From positions 565,501-629,500 of the forward strand of contig CANJKZ010000396.1 in assembly GCA_947471745.1 (NCBI GenBank): a stretch of DNA of 64,000 bases. Direction: 5' to 3'. This document shows, piece by piece, positions 15,001 through 27,200 of this stretch. The number at the start of each line of letters is the position of its first letter. Within the stretch, counting starts at the first letter, position 1. A model generated the notes under the pieces. The model saw only the letters and a list, made by a program, of their open reading frames with translations. It was not told the origin of the DNA and did no database searches. Position numbers and translations under genes: made by a program. The stretch is from Closterium sp. Naga37s-1. Taxonomy: Eukaryota; Streptophyta; Zygnematophyceae; Desmidiales; Closteriaceae.

Positions 15001-17151
15001 GCCCTGGGCTGCACGGCCCGCCTCTGCGAAGCATTGCAGGAGACGGATTGGGTCGTGAGGGTTCGGCAGGCAGCGCCGTGGAGCTCGGAGCCTGCGAAGG
15101 ACACGGCGGGTTGACTATCATTGACTATCAGCGTCGCTTACCTGACGCCCTGGGCTGCACGGCCCGCCTCTGCGAAGCATTGCAGGAGACGGATTGGGTC
15201 GTGAGGGTTCGGCAGGCAGCGCCGTGGAGCTCGGAGCCTGCGAAGGACTCGGCGGGTTGACTATCATTGACTATCAGCGTCGCTTACCTGACGCCCTGGG
15301 CTGCACGGCCTGCCTCTGCGAAGCATTGCAGGAGACGGATTGGGTCGTGAGGGTTCGGCAGGCAGCGCCGTGGAGCTCGGAGCCTGCGAAGGACACGGCG
15401 GGTTGACTATCATTGACTATCAGCGTCGCTTACCTGACGCCCTGGGCTGCACGGCCCGCCTCTGCGAAGCATTGCAGGAGACGGATTGGGTCGTGAGGGT
15501 TCGGCAGGCAGCGCCGTGGAGCTCGGAGCCTGCGAAGGACACGGCGGGTTGACTATCATTGACTATCAGCGTCGCTTACCTGACGCCCTGGGCTGCACGG
15601 CCCGCCTCTGCGAAGCATTGCAGGAGACGGATTGGGTCGTGAGGGTTCGGCAGGCAGCGCCGTGGAGCTCGGAGCCTGCGAAGGACACGGCGGGTTGACT
15701 ATCATTGACTATCAGCGTCGCTTACCTGACGCCCTGGGCTGCACGGCCCGCCTCTGCGAAGCATTGCAGGAGACGGATTGGGTCGTGAGGGTTCGGCAGG
15801 CAGCGCCGTGGAGCTCGGAGCCTGCGAAGGACACGGCGGGTTGACTATCATTGACTATCAGCGTCGCTTACCTGACGCCCTGGGCTGCACGGCCTGCCTC
15901 TGCGAAGCATTGCAGGAGACGGATTGGGTCGTGAGGGTTCGGCAGGCAGCGCCGTGGAGCTCGGAGCCTGCGAAGGACACGGCGGGTTGACTATCATTGA
16001 CTATCAGCGTCGCTTACCTGACGCCCTGGGCTGCACGGCCCGCCTCTGCGAAGCATTGCAGGAGACGGATTGGGTCGTGAGGGTTCGGCAGGCAGCGCCG
16101 TGGAGCTCGGAGCCTGCGAAGGACACGGCGGGTTGACTATCATTGACTATCAGCGTCGCTTACCTGACGCCCTGGGCTGCACGGCCCGCCTCTGCGAAGC
16201 ATTGCAGGAGACGGATTGGGTCGTGAGGGTTCGGCAGGCAGCGCCGTGGAGCTCGGAGCCTGCGAAGGACTCGGCGGGTTGACTATCATTGACTATCAGC
16301 GTCGCTTACCTGACGCCCTGGGCTGCACGGCCTGCCTCTGCGAAGCATTGCAGGAGACGGATTGGGTCGTGAGGGTTCGGCAGGCAGCGCCGTGGAGCTC
16401 GGAGCCTGCGAAGGACACGGCGGGTTGACTATCATTGACTATCAGCGTCGCTTACCTGACGCCCTGGGCTGCACGGCCCGCCTCTGCGAAGCATTGCAGG
16501 AGACGGATTGGGTCGTGAGGGTTCGGCAGGCAGCGCCGTGGAGCTCGGAGCCTGCGAAGGACACGGCGGGTTGACTATCATTGACTATCAGCGTCGCTTA
16601 CCTGACGCCCTGGGCTGCACGGCCCGCCTCTGCGAAGCATTGCAGGAGACGGATTGGGTCGTGAGGGTTCGGCAGGCAGCGCCGTGGAGCTCGGAGCCTG
16701 CGAAGGACACGGCGGGTTGACTATCATTGACTATCAGCGTCGCTTACCTGACGCCCTGGGCTGCACGGCCCGCCTCTGCGAAGCATTGCAGGAGACGGAT
16801 TGGGTCGTGAGGGTTCGGCAGGCAGCGCCGTGGAGCTCGGAGCCTGCGAAGGACACGGCGGGTTGACTATCATTGACTATCAGCGTCGCTTACCTGACGC
16901 CCTGGGCTGCACGGCCCGCCTCTGCGAAGCATTGCAGGAGACGGATTGGGTCGTGAGGGTTCGGCAGGCAGCGCCGTGGAGCTCGGAGCCTGCGAAGGAC
17001 ACGGCGGGTTGACTATCATTGACTATCAGCGTCTTACCTGACGCCCTGGGCTGCACGGCCTGCCTCTGCGAAGCATTGCAGGAGACGGATTGGGTCGTGA
17101 GGGTTCGGCAGGCAGCGCCGTGGAGCTCGGAGCCTGCGAAGGACACGGCGG
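1..17151. repeat. 146-bp satellite array (about 117 units, truncated at window start)
   Basis: A 146-bp unit repeats head to tail from base 1 to 17151, where it stops in the middle of a unit. Units are almost identical. The commonest variant is a T/C change (for example at 127 versus 711). Inside each unit the word GACTATCA occurs twice, 10 bp apart. Rare variants recur at fixed distances. A GTG-to-GAG change at about 12427 and again at 13887, and a GGCC-to-GACC change at about 12826 and 14286, are both 1460 bp (10 units) apart. An ACAC-to-ACTC change at about 15249 and 16271 is 1022 bp (7 units) apart. These show block duplications of 10 and 7 units. The next-to-last unit has a 2-bp deletion at about 17034. 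The unit length is close to one nucleosome core, as in many centromeric or heterochromatic satellites, but that role is inference. The overlapping 70-codon frames begin at TTG and are not genes. Confidence 0.97.
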
Positions 17152-18054
17152 ATTTCGCGCTGGTCGCCGTCACTGGTGATCGGGATGATTGCGCGATGGT
17201 GCCGACGTGGCTCTGCATGCTGATTGGACGAGGGCGAGACAGGGAGCACAGAAATGGAAATGCCACACGATAAATCTTGTACTAGCGACGCAGCCGTTGG
17301 ACGCGTTGTCGCTACATTCCATCCGAGCAATTTTGCATCGTAAACATTCCGTCGAGCGAACATTAACGATATATTGTGACATACGAAGAGGCACTCCCGT
17401 TCTAATGCGCAGAAACGTACAGCTGAGAGGTCGATGTGGCGGCCATGGTTCCAAGGAAGCGCGTTAGCGACGCTGCAAGTCCAATGCAGCACTGCAAATC
17501 CTGTCACATGCGAAGGAGTAATATGCGTGGAATTCGGAGCAGGCGTAGCGCCTGGACTCGTGCGTAAACAACTAGCTTCCCTGAAAATGGCTCCGGAAAT
17601 TCCAGTTCACACAGAAATCAGAAATCATCGAGAGGAAACCAGAATTGGGATTTCCTTGATCAGCCAGCTAGGCGCACTGCTGATAGAACTTGGATGGATG
17701 TTGCTGCGTCCTACAACGCTGACTAGGAATGTTGGCTGTGCTGGATGGCCCATGCTGACGTCGTCAACCAGCGCCTATTGGGCAATGTGATTCCCCGTGT
17801 CTAGAGCATCAAGCGATTTTCAGGGATTCAGGACAAAACCCGACCTGTGCCATATGGGCTTATAAACTGCTTCGCTATGTGAAAACGCGTCCGTACTAGC
17901 TCATTTACAGAACTTTTGGTGGATCTTGCATGTTGTAGTCATCCGTAATCAAAATGGCAATATACACAAGCCAGGAAAAGCACAGCAGCACAGCAAGACA
18001 AACCCCTTGCCACGTCTTCACGTTACTCGAAACCATTATTCCTAGCTGTCTCCT
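17152..18054. other. Unique spacer without recognisable gene
   Basis: This is single-copy sequence between the satellite edge and the decayed 3' copy of the CBSX-like gene. Short frames of 60 to 157 codons exist on both strands but overlap each other, show no known motif, and look like chance. It may hold the 3' untranslated region and terminator of the minus-strand CBSX-like gene. No RNA gene was seen. Confidence 0.6.
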
Positions 18055-18258
18055 TGCTCACACACCCATGGCATGCCCTCTGGGATCCACAAAAAAACGC
18101 CAAGCACATATCACTGAACGTTACAACGCCAGTCGGGCACCCATGGTGATCCACCACCCACACACATGGTTCCCCTAAGCCAGTGCATGTGCCATGGCTG
18201 CACAAAAATTGCTGCTTGGCTTGCCCTTGCTCACCGGCCGCAACCAGCCTCTCCTTGT
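18055..18258 (-). pseudogene. Decayed tandem copy of the last CBSX exon
   Basis: This stretch repeats the 3' end of the CBSX-like gene at an offset of exactly 200 bp (compare 18131-18160 with 18331-18360). It still encodes a recognisable half CBS motif, WVVDHHGCPTGVVTFSD, beside the genuine WVVDDHGCPTGGVTFSD upstream. The sequence around it has drifted and the frame runs on into unrelated residues. It lies downstream of the stop codon at 18259, so it is probably 3' UTR or intergenic. Confidence 0.8.
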
Positions 18259-21200
18259 TCATGCACCCATCGCATGCACTCTAGGATCCACCAAAAACGC
18301 CGAAATCATATCGCTGAATGTAACCCCGCCAGTCGGGCACCCATGGTCATCCACCACCCACACGCGGTGGTTCCTGTGAGCCAATGCCTGCGCCATAGCC
18401 GCACAGAGATTGCTACTCGGCTTGCACTTGCTCACCGGCCTCATACGGCCTTTCTTAATGGATGGAGAAGCAGCAGCAGATGACGACGCAGCAGAAGCAG
18501 CACCAGCAATTTCGGAATTAGCTTCAACCTTCACTTGCTGTTGCTGCTGCTCCTGCAGCTCCTGCTGCTCCTGCTTCTGCTGCACCAGTTTCAGCTGCTC
18601 GCCCCTCTCCCTGCTTTTCCAGTACCTCTCAGTGGCCGGCACTGCCAGCAGCAGATCCTGCACCGTCATGCCGCGCAGATTCCGGGCGGCGAACTGCGCA
18701 GTGGAGCCGCGCAGATCCACACTCGACAGCTGCCCCACCAGCTTGCCAGGAGGGAAAGAGGCGGCAGCACTGGCAGGATTGGCAGCTGACGAGCCGTGAG
18801 TTGACTGGGTTGACTTGGAGGAAGAGGGGGTGGTGCGGTCAGCGAATGGGTCGACCACTGCCAATGCATTGACATCCCCTGGGAAGGGAAGGGCAGTGGG
18901 ACGGGGAGAGGAGGGGATAGAGAGGGGAGAGGAGGAAGAGGGGGTGGTGAGTTCAGGGAAAGGGTAGACCACTCCCAATGCATTGACAACTCCTTAGGAC
19001 GTGAGGGCAGTGGGACAAAGCAAGGAAAGAGGGGTAAGGGAGGGGAGGGGTAAGGCAGGTGAAGCGAGGGTGGATGACGTGGAAACACAGGGGGGATGAT
19101 GGAAGAAGACAGAGGACACAAACGGGGGGGAGTGCGACAAGATTATCAAACGGCACATATGCATACACAGAAATGGCACATATGCATACACAGAAACGGC
19201 ACATATGCATACACAGAAACGGCACATATGCATACACAGAAACGGCACATATGCATACACAGAAACGGCACATATGCATACACAGAAACGGCACATATGC
19301 ATACACAGAAACGGCACATATGCATACACAGAAACGGCACATATGCATACACAGAAACGGCACATATGCATACACAGAAACGGCACATATGCATACACAG
19401 AAACGGCACATATGCATACACAGAAACGGCACATATGCATACACAGAAACGGCACATATGCATACACAGAAACGGCACATATGCATACACAGAAACGGCA
19501 CATATGCATACACAGAAACGGCACATATGCATACACAGAAACGGCACATATGCATACACAGAAACTGAACATATGCATACACAGAAACTGAACATATGCA
19601 TACACAGAAACTGCACATATGCATACACAGAAACGGCACATATGCATACACAGAAACGGCACATATGCATACACAGAAACGGCACATATGCATACACAGA
19701 AACGGCACATATGCATACACAGAAACGGCACATATGCATACACAGAAACTGAACATATGCATACACAGAAACTGAACATATGCATACACAGAAACTGAAC
19801 ATATGCATACACAGAAACTGCACATATGCATACACAGAAACGGCACATATGCATACACAGAAACGGCACATATGCATACACAGAAACGGCACATATGCAT
19901 ACACAGAAACGGCACATATGCATACACAGAAACGGCACATATGCATACACAGAAACGGCACATATGCATACACAGAAACGGCACATATGCATACACAGAA
20001 ACGGCACATATGCATACACAGAAACGGCACATATGCATACACAGAAACGGCACATATGCATACACAGAAACGGCACATATGCATACACAGAAACGGCACA
20101 TATGCATACACAGAAACGGCACATATGCATACACAGAAACGGCACATATGCATACACAGAAACGGCACATATGCATACACAGAAACTGAACATATGCATA
20201 CACAGAAACTGAACATATGCATACACAGAAACTGCACATATGCATACACAGAAACGGCACATATGCATACACAGAAACGGCACATATGCATACACAGAAA
20301 CGGCACATATGCATACACAGAAACGGCACATATGCATACACAGAAACGGCACATATGCATACACAGAAACGGCACATATGCATACACAGAAACGGCACAT
20401 ATGCATACACAGAAACGGCACATATGCATACACAGAAACGGCACATATGCATACACAGAAACGGCACATATGCATACACAGAAACGGCACATATGCATAC
20501 ACAGAAACGGCACATATGCATACACAGAAACTGAACATATGCATACACAGAAACTGAACATATGCATACACAGAAACTGCACATATGCATACACAGAAAC
20601 GGCACATATGCATACACAGAAACGGCACATATGCATACACAGAAACGGCACATATGCATACACAGAAACGGCACATATGCATACACAGAAACGGCACATA
20701 TGCATACACAGAAACGGCACATATGCATACACAGAAACGGCACATATGCATACACAGAAACGGCACATATGCATACACAGAAACTGAACATATGCATACA
20801 CAGAAACTGAACATATGCATACACAGAAACTGCACATATGCATACACAGAAACGGCACATATGCATACACAGAAACGGCACATATGCATACACAGAAACG
20901 GCACATATGCATACACAGAAACGGCACATATGCATACGCATATGTATTCTCAAACACACACAGATCAGACTTATATAGCCTCACGCTGACTAACTCACCA
21001 GCAGACGACTGCAAGAGCTGCAGAGCCTCATACGCGTTGTCAGAGCACTTTACTGTGACAATCCGGGGGTGAACGAGCCCTAAATCGAGGAGGCTTTTAG
21101 AGGGTACAGGCTCCAACTGAGGCGCTCTGTCAAGCAGCCACCTCGCCACGTCAGTCTGAGTCAGCACGCAGAAATGAGGGCAGAAAAACTTTCGGGAGGG

Positions 21201-24200
21201 CGTGCAGCTGCCCCCCGGGCAGCGGACGCTGGGGGAGGGGGAGGCGCGGTGGAAAGCGGTGGTAATGGAATGGTTGGACGAGAGGGCGTTAGCGGGAGTG
21301 GTGGGAAGGATGGTAGGAATGGCAAGAGAGACGTTGGAATCAGTTGGAGTGGTCGCATAGGTGGAAGGAGTGAGGGTAGAACCCATGCCACTGGTTTTCC
21401 TCCCTTCCCCCTCCCTCTCCCCCTCCCTCTCCCCCTCCCTCTCCCCCTCCCTCTCCCCCTCCCTCTCCCCCTCCCTCTCCCCCTCCCTCTCCCCCTCTCT
21501 CTTCCCCTCCCTCTTCCCCTCCCTCTCCACTTCGCTCTCACTCTTCCTCTCCCCCTCCCCCTCGCCCTTCTTCTCCCCCTCCTCTGTCTCCTCCTCATCA
21601 TCACTTGGAAACGCGCACGAGTAGTGTGTGTTGCACTCCGAAAGCTGTACAGTGCTCCCTGCTTGTTGCGTATATTGAGGCTGCTTATAAGGAATCGCAT
21701 CCGGAACCCCTTGCAGGTGCTCTAACGAGAGAGAGGCGACGCCAGCAGCAAGGGGTTTGTGAGGGAGCTGAGAGGGGGTGGAGGAGAGAGAGTGAGGGGA
21801 GGTGGCGAGTGTGGTGGTGGTGGTGGAGGGAGTGAGGGAGTGGGAGGTGAAGGAGGGGTGAGAGAAGAGGGAGGAAGAGTTTGAAGTGAGAGAATGGAGA
21901 GAGGAGAGGGATGACTGAGAGGGAGGAGCAGAGGTGTGGGACAGGGAGGAGGAGGGAGGAGAGGAGGGAGAGGGAGTGAGACACGAGGAGGAGTGTGGGG
22001 GTTGGAAGGATGGAGAGTGTGGAGACGCACAGTGGATGTTTGTGGACGGAGAGTGGGAGGAAAGGGAGTGAGACGGGAGTGGTGCTGCTACCGGTGCGTC
22101 GTCTTGCGGAGAGGAGGCAGAGGGGACGGAGGAGGGGCGGGTGTGGATGGGGACGATCAGCCGCTGCACTCCCTGCGCCATGGGTCGCATGATGGTGTTG
22201 ATGCTGGATGGGGGAGATAGGGGGAGAGGGGGATGAGGGAAAGACAAGGTGTGGATGGGGATGATCAGCCGCTGCACTCCCTGTGCCATGGGACGCATGA
22301 TGGTGGTGATACTGGGAGAGGTGAAAAGGGGGAGGAGGGGAGACAGTGAAAGAGAAGACACAGAAAGGAGGGAGGGGGTGGGTGTGAATAGGAACGATCA
22401 GGCGCTGCACTCCATGCGCCATGGGACGCATGATGGTGTGGATTCTGGGAGAGGGGGGAAACGGGGAGAGGGGGGGGGGAAGGAGTAGGAGTTGGGAAGA
22501 AAAAGGAAAGAGTAGGGAATACACATGAAGATTGGTAAAAAAAAAAAGGTGTGGATCGGGACGATCGGGTGCTGCACTCCCTGCGCCATGGGACGCATGG
22601 TGGTGTTGATACTGGCATGTGGAGGGGAGGATTCGGGAAGGGAAGGAGAGACAGTAAAAGGAAAATTTGACAAGCTCGAAGCGCCCCACTAGTGGGTTTG
22701 GAGAAACCCTACAAGAGTGCAACCTTGGAAGCACACAAATAAGAGGAAGAGCAGCTTACGGTGCGTTCAAGTCAGTGAGCAGCAGCGACAACCCTTCCTC
22801 GCTCGCCCGCACCAGCTGCTCAACTAGCATGCGACCTAAGAAGCACACGACGAAGAGAGGAACAACAGCCTACGATGCACCTGGAGGTGGTTTACAGGGC
22901 AATTAAGGCAGCTTACGGTGCATTCAAGTCAGTGAGCAGCAGTGACAGCCCTTCCTCGCTCGCCCTCACCAGCTGCCCCACTGGCGTCTCCAACTCACAC
23001 ATGCCACCCTCCCGCCTTCCCCTCTCCCTCCCCGTCTCCTTGTCCCATTCCTGCTCCTCCTCCCCCTCCTCCTCCCCCTCCCCCTCACCCTCCCCTTCCC
23101 CCGCCCCCTCTCCCTTCCCCTCCCCCTCTCCCCCCCCCTCCCCCTGCGCCACGTGCAGCAGCAGGTCTACCATGGTGACAGTCCCAATGTACGCCTTATT
23201 AGCTGCTGCAGTAAGCGAGAGCGCGTCAGAGTCGTATGGCAGGGAGAGAATGGTGCGAGCCAGGGAGCCGAGCGCCTGATGGGAAAGGGCATATGGGAGA
23301 GGGGAAGGACAGGGGAATGAGAAGGAAGAAACGTGGGAAACAGGAGGAGAGGCGGGAGGGGAGGAGAGTTATATGGCAGGGAGAGGATGGACCGAGCCAG
23401 GGAGCCGAGAGCCTGATAGGAAAGGGAAGAGGGGAGAGCGGAAGGATGGGGGAATGAGAAGGAAGAAATGAGGAACCTAATCTTGGGACTGTATCAAAAG
23501 CATGTACCACCTAGCGGGGAAAACAGGAAGGACTAAACGGGTTCGATAGGGGGGACCATGCAGCCTAAATAAGGACGAAACGGGGGAAGCAGCCAGGCCA
23601 TGCTGGAAACTGCGCGCGTGGGAGCGGGGGAAGTATGTCGCTGCACTAGGGGAGGAGGAAAGGGGGATGGGGCAGCGGGGGAAGAGGAAAATGGGGAAGG
23701 GGAGGGAAGGCAGCGGGGGAGGAGGAATATAGGAAGGGGGATGCATACCACAGCAGGAAGAAAGAGCAGGTTGGGGAGAAAAGCGGGGGAAAGAGTACGT
23801 GGGAGCTGCTACCAAGTTGTCGTTTAAGCAGGGAGAAGGAGGGGGGCGAGTGGGGGAGAAGGGGGGGCGAGTAAACGGGAGCTGCTACCAGGCCGTCCTA
23901 TATGCGAGGAAAAGGAGAGTTGCATACCACAGCAGTGAGGGGGGAACAGGGAGGAGGAGGGGGGAGGAAGAGCACACGGAAGCTGCTACCAGGTTGCCGT
24001 CTACGCGGCGAGCAAAAGAGAGGATAACACATACTGCAGCAGAGTGGGGAGCAGTCGAGTAAACGGGAGCTGCTACGAGGTCCTCTCGCACCAGAGCTTC
24101 GATTGTCTCTGAGTCGCTTTTGAGAATTCTAAAAAGCGAGAGAAGAAGAGAGAGAGGCATACCGCAGCAGCATGGGGTGCGGTGGAGTAGACGGGAGCTG

Positions 24201-27200
24201 CTACCAGGTCCTCTCGCACCAGAGCTTCGATTGCCTCTGTACACCCACGTTTCGGTAAAAGCACAATCAGCACAAACGCCAACGGAAAAGGTTGGGGGAG
24301 TGGGGGGGAAGGGGAGGGGAACAAAGAACGGATGTGAGGAGGTTTGACCGGCCAGTGAGCCCTGGTTTTGACGCCTGACTGTTAGAGGGCCCTACGACAG
24401 CAAGGACCCTCGATGACCTTTGACTTGGCAGGTCGGCGCCTAACGACTGAGTCTACTCGGCACCGACGCACGAGTTCGGTGGCGGTCATTAGTGACTACG
24501 GGTGACTGTGAGCTACTGCAGCGAACTCGGCGGAATCGGTGCTAGGAATGACGAGTCTTGGGGGTCGTAGGTGCCTTGCTTGTGAGGCACGCTGCTCACT
24601 TGCTGTGTTGGCAGGAGTAGCGTGCACGGTGAGACATTCCGGTGCCGAGTTGGGTTGGAAATGTGCGGGGCGCGTTCACCCACCTGCACAGCACTTTCGT
24701 GTGGGTTGGGTTACTCGCAGCGCCACGCAACAATTGTGCAACTCTTGCTTGCCTATATATGTTTGTGTTTGCTTGTGTGTTTGATAGTTGATATTGCAAT
24801 TCTACTTGACCCAAATGCTACTTCAATTCTCACAAAGTCCTTAGAGGCAAACGCTACCAAAACTCTACCAAGTTGCTGGCGCAACATCATTCCCATAGCA
24901 GAGACTCTCTCGCTATCGTTACGCTCTCTAATATATTCCTTCATGGTGCGGTGAGCGTGGAACGAACACGCATAGATTTCCGTCGTCGTTGATATTCGCG
25001 TTCGTATACTCGCCTTGGTGTGCGGCGTTAGTGAAGGGCGCTTATTAATCTAAGTTGAACCTCTCTTGATTTCCCTCCAGTTACGTTCTCGGACGCAAGG
25101 ATAGGGCGTTTGGTAATTTATTACCACTCGTCTGAGGACCCTTGTGAGGTGACCTCGAGACGAGGGATTTAAGGGGCACTTTATTTTAATTTGTGGTATC
25201 TTATAGAGACGTCGTAGAGGATGAGTACAGAGGAGGCGAACGTGGAGGCCGGTAATTTGCGCGCCCTAGAGGAGGATCTCGTGGCTCGTCATTCTCGTGG
25301 TGAGATTAGTGATATCGAATACGAGCTAATGTTGGAGGGATTGCGCTCGCGTCGGCGTCGTGAGCACCCTTCGCCACGTGTAGAGAATGTTGAGCAAGTT
25401 GCGGGAGGTACTAGTGCGTGGGATATGGCTGTCGATGGCGGAAGTAGCGATGACGAGGAGTTTGATGGGTTGATGTCGCGTGGGGTCCTGCGAGGACCAA
25501 CTCGGTTTAGTACGGCTAGCGTCGGCGGTGTACAGGAGCGTGTTCATCGTGCAGCAGCGTCACGAGAGCATGCGAATGTAGGACGGCGGAGCGTTGCTGG
25601 AGGAGGAATTGCGGAAGAGTTCGATAGTGAGGCTATGCCGGGCGTTACCCCGATTGGATCGATGTCGAGGGACGAGGGAATAGCCCCCAACTATGGCTAC
25701 TTCAGATTCACTCCAGACAAGATCGTTGTCACTAGGCCGTTAGAAGGACGTCACGACCTGTCGACGTGGACAGAATCAATCGAGCCGCAGCTTGAGATCG
25801 CTCAGCTAAAGCGATTCATAGATGGCACCACCCCCATTCCACCAGCGCGTGCGCTTGCGCATCTCTCTCAGTTCCGCGCGATGCAGTTGCTGACATTCAC
25901 CACCATTTCCCGATGCTGCTCCCCAACCGTACAGATCGCCCTTAAGGCGTGTCGCATGAAGGTCGATGCCGGCTATCAGGCATGGCAGTTTATTATGCGC
26001 ACGTACATGGCGAAGGACGATCTGTACATCGGTCAGTTAGAGCAGGCGCTCACTAACCTCGAGATGATAGAGCACGAGTCCGCTACGTCCTATTGCAACC
26101 GTGCGCAGCAGATCCTAGTGAACCTGAGGATGGCCGGCGTAGATTACTCGCAGGCGTCGTATATCACTCACGTTGTGAAGGGGTTGCCGCAGCAGTACAA
26201 CCTCTTACGCAGGATGCTGAAGTTGCCGCAGGTGCGCAAGGAGTTGGACGAGGACACCCTCGCTAGCTACATCATCGAGGAGGAGTGTACGCTGGCGGCA
26301 GAGGGACGAAAGGACCAATTCCTTCCCCAGGCTAACCAGGTCTTTACCAAGAAGGGTAAGCCCCAATTCCAGCAGACTTCATTCCCTTCCCCTCCCACTA
26401 CGGCACAGCAGCAGCAGCCTAAGAATGGGGGTGGGCTTGGTGGGGGAGGGGAGAAGTGGAAAGGGGGTAAGGATGGCCTGCCGAAGGGGGGGAAAGGGGG
26501 CTTCAAGGGGAAGTGCTATGTGTGTGGACAAATAGGGCATGTTGCTAAGTACTGTCAGCAGTGGGCGGATAAGGAGGCAGACACCGGTGGAGAGGGTTCT
26601 GGAGGTAGCAGCGGAAAGGGGGGTGATGGCTCTAAGGGGAGCGGGCAGTCATCATGTGCGATGGTGAAGCCCGTTGTGGAGCAGACTCCTCTCGTTGTGC
26701 TGGAGCCTGAGGCCGGGGAGGGCTTACAGGCTGTTGCAGCTGCTGTGAAGGCGAACCCGAGCGTCGTGCTGCTTGATAGCGGATGCTCCCACCATCTCAT
26801 GGGAGATCGTTCTGCCTTTGTGGAGATGAGCAGCGGCGGCAGCATTAAGCAGGTTACCGGCTTCAACGGCGCCCTTCAGGAGGTGCAGGGGCGAGGCACA
26901 GTCGCTCTTCTTGGGGAGGGGGGCAGGCGTGTCTTGGTGCCGGACGTGCTGTACGTACCAGGAGTGCAGGCGAGTCTTCTCTCTGCTGGGCAGCTGCGTG
27001 ATAGTGGTGTGCAGCTGCTGGATGCCGGGGATGTGACTTTGCTGCGGGCACCAGATGGATCGCTCCTTGGTCGTGCGGAGTTCAAGGGGCGTGTTCTCTG
27101 CACGAACTTCCAGCCGTGTTCGACGCAGCAGCAGGAAGGCGAAACGGTGGCACTTCGTACCTTGGCGACGGGCGTGCGGTCTAAGGGGGACCTGTGGCAT

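Noticed and set aside
10-17012. About 116 overlapping 70-codon frames, one per satellite unit
   Set aside because: They start at TTG, are set by the 146-bp period, and overlap into the next unit; there is no ATG, motif or codon signal.
1-17151. CRISPR-like array or CENP-B box in the satellite
   Set aside because: Units are contiguous with no spacers, in a eukaryotic setting. The best CENP-B-box match on the minus strand (TTCGCAGGCTCCGAG) fits 7 of 9 core bases and misses the central A, which is weak.
17189-17790. ORFs of 92 to 157 codons beside the satellite
   Set aside because: Overlapping on both strands, partly within the last satellite unit, and without recognisable motifs.
18953-22361. 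Frames of 640 to 1071 codons on the minus strand across the 23-bp array
   Set aside because: The array lies between a good donor (20999|20998) and acceptor (18879|18878) that join in phase; the open frame is a by-product of a stop-free unit.
24539-24954. Small ORFs of 63 to 111 codons in the LTRs
   Set aside because: Present in both LTRs by duplication and overlap the regulatory region; no coding evidence.
24944-24962. Initiator-Met primer-binding site
   Set aside because: Only the TGG start fits; the following bases do not match the usual site, so the primer tRNA is left unnamed.
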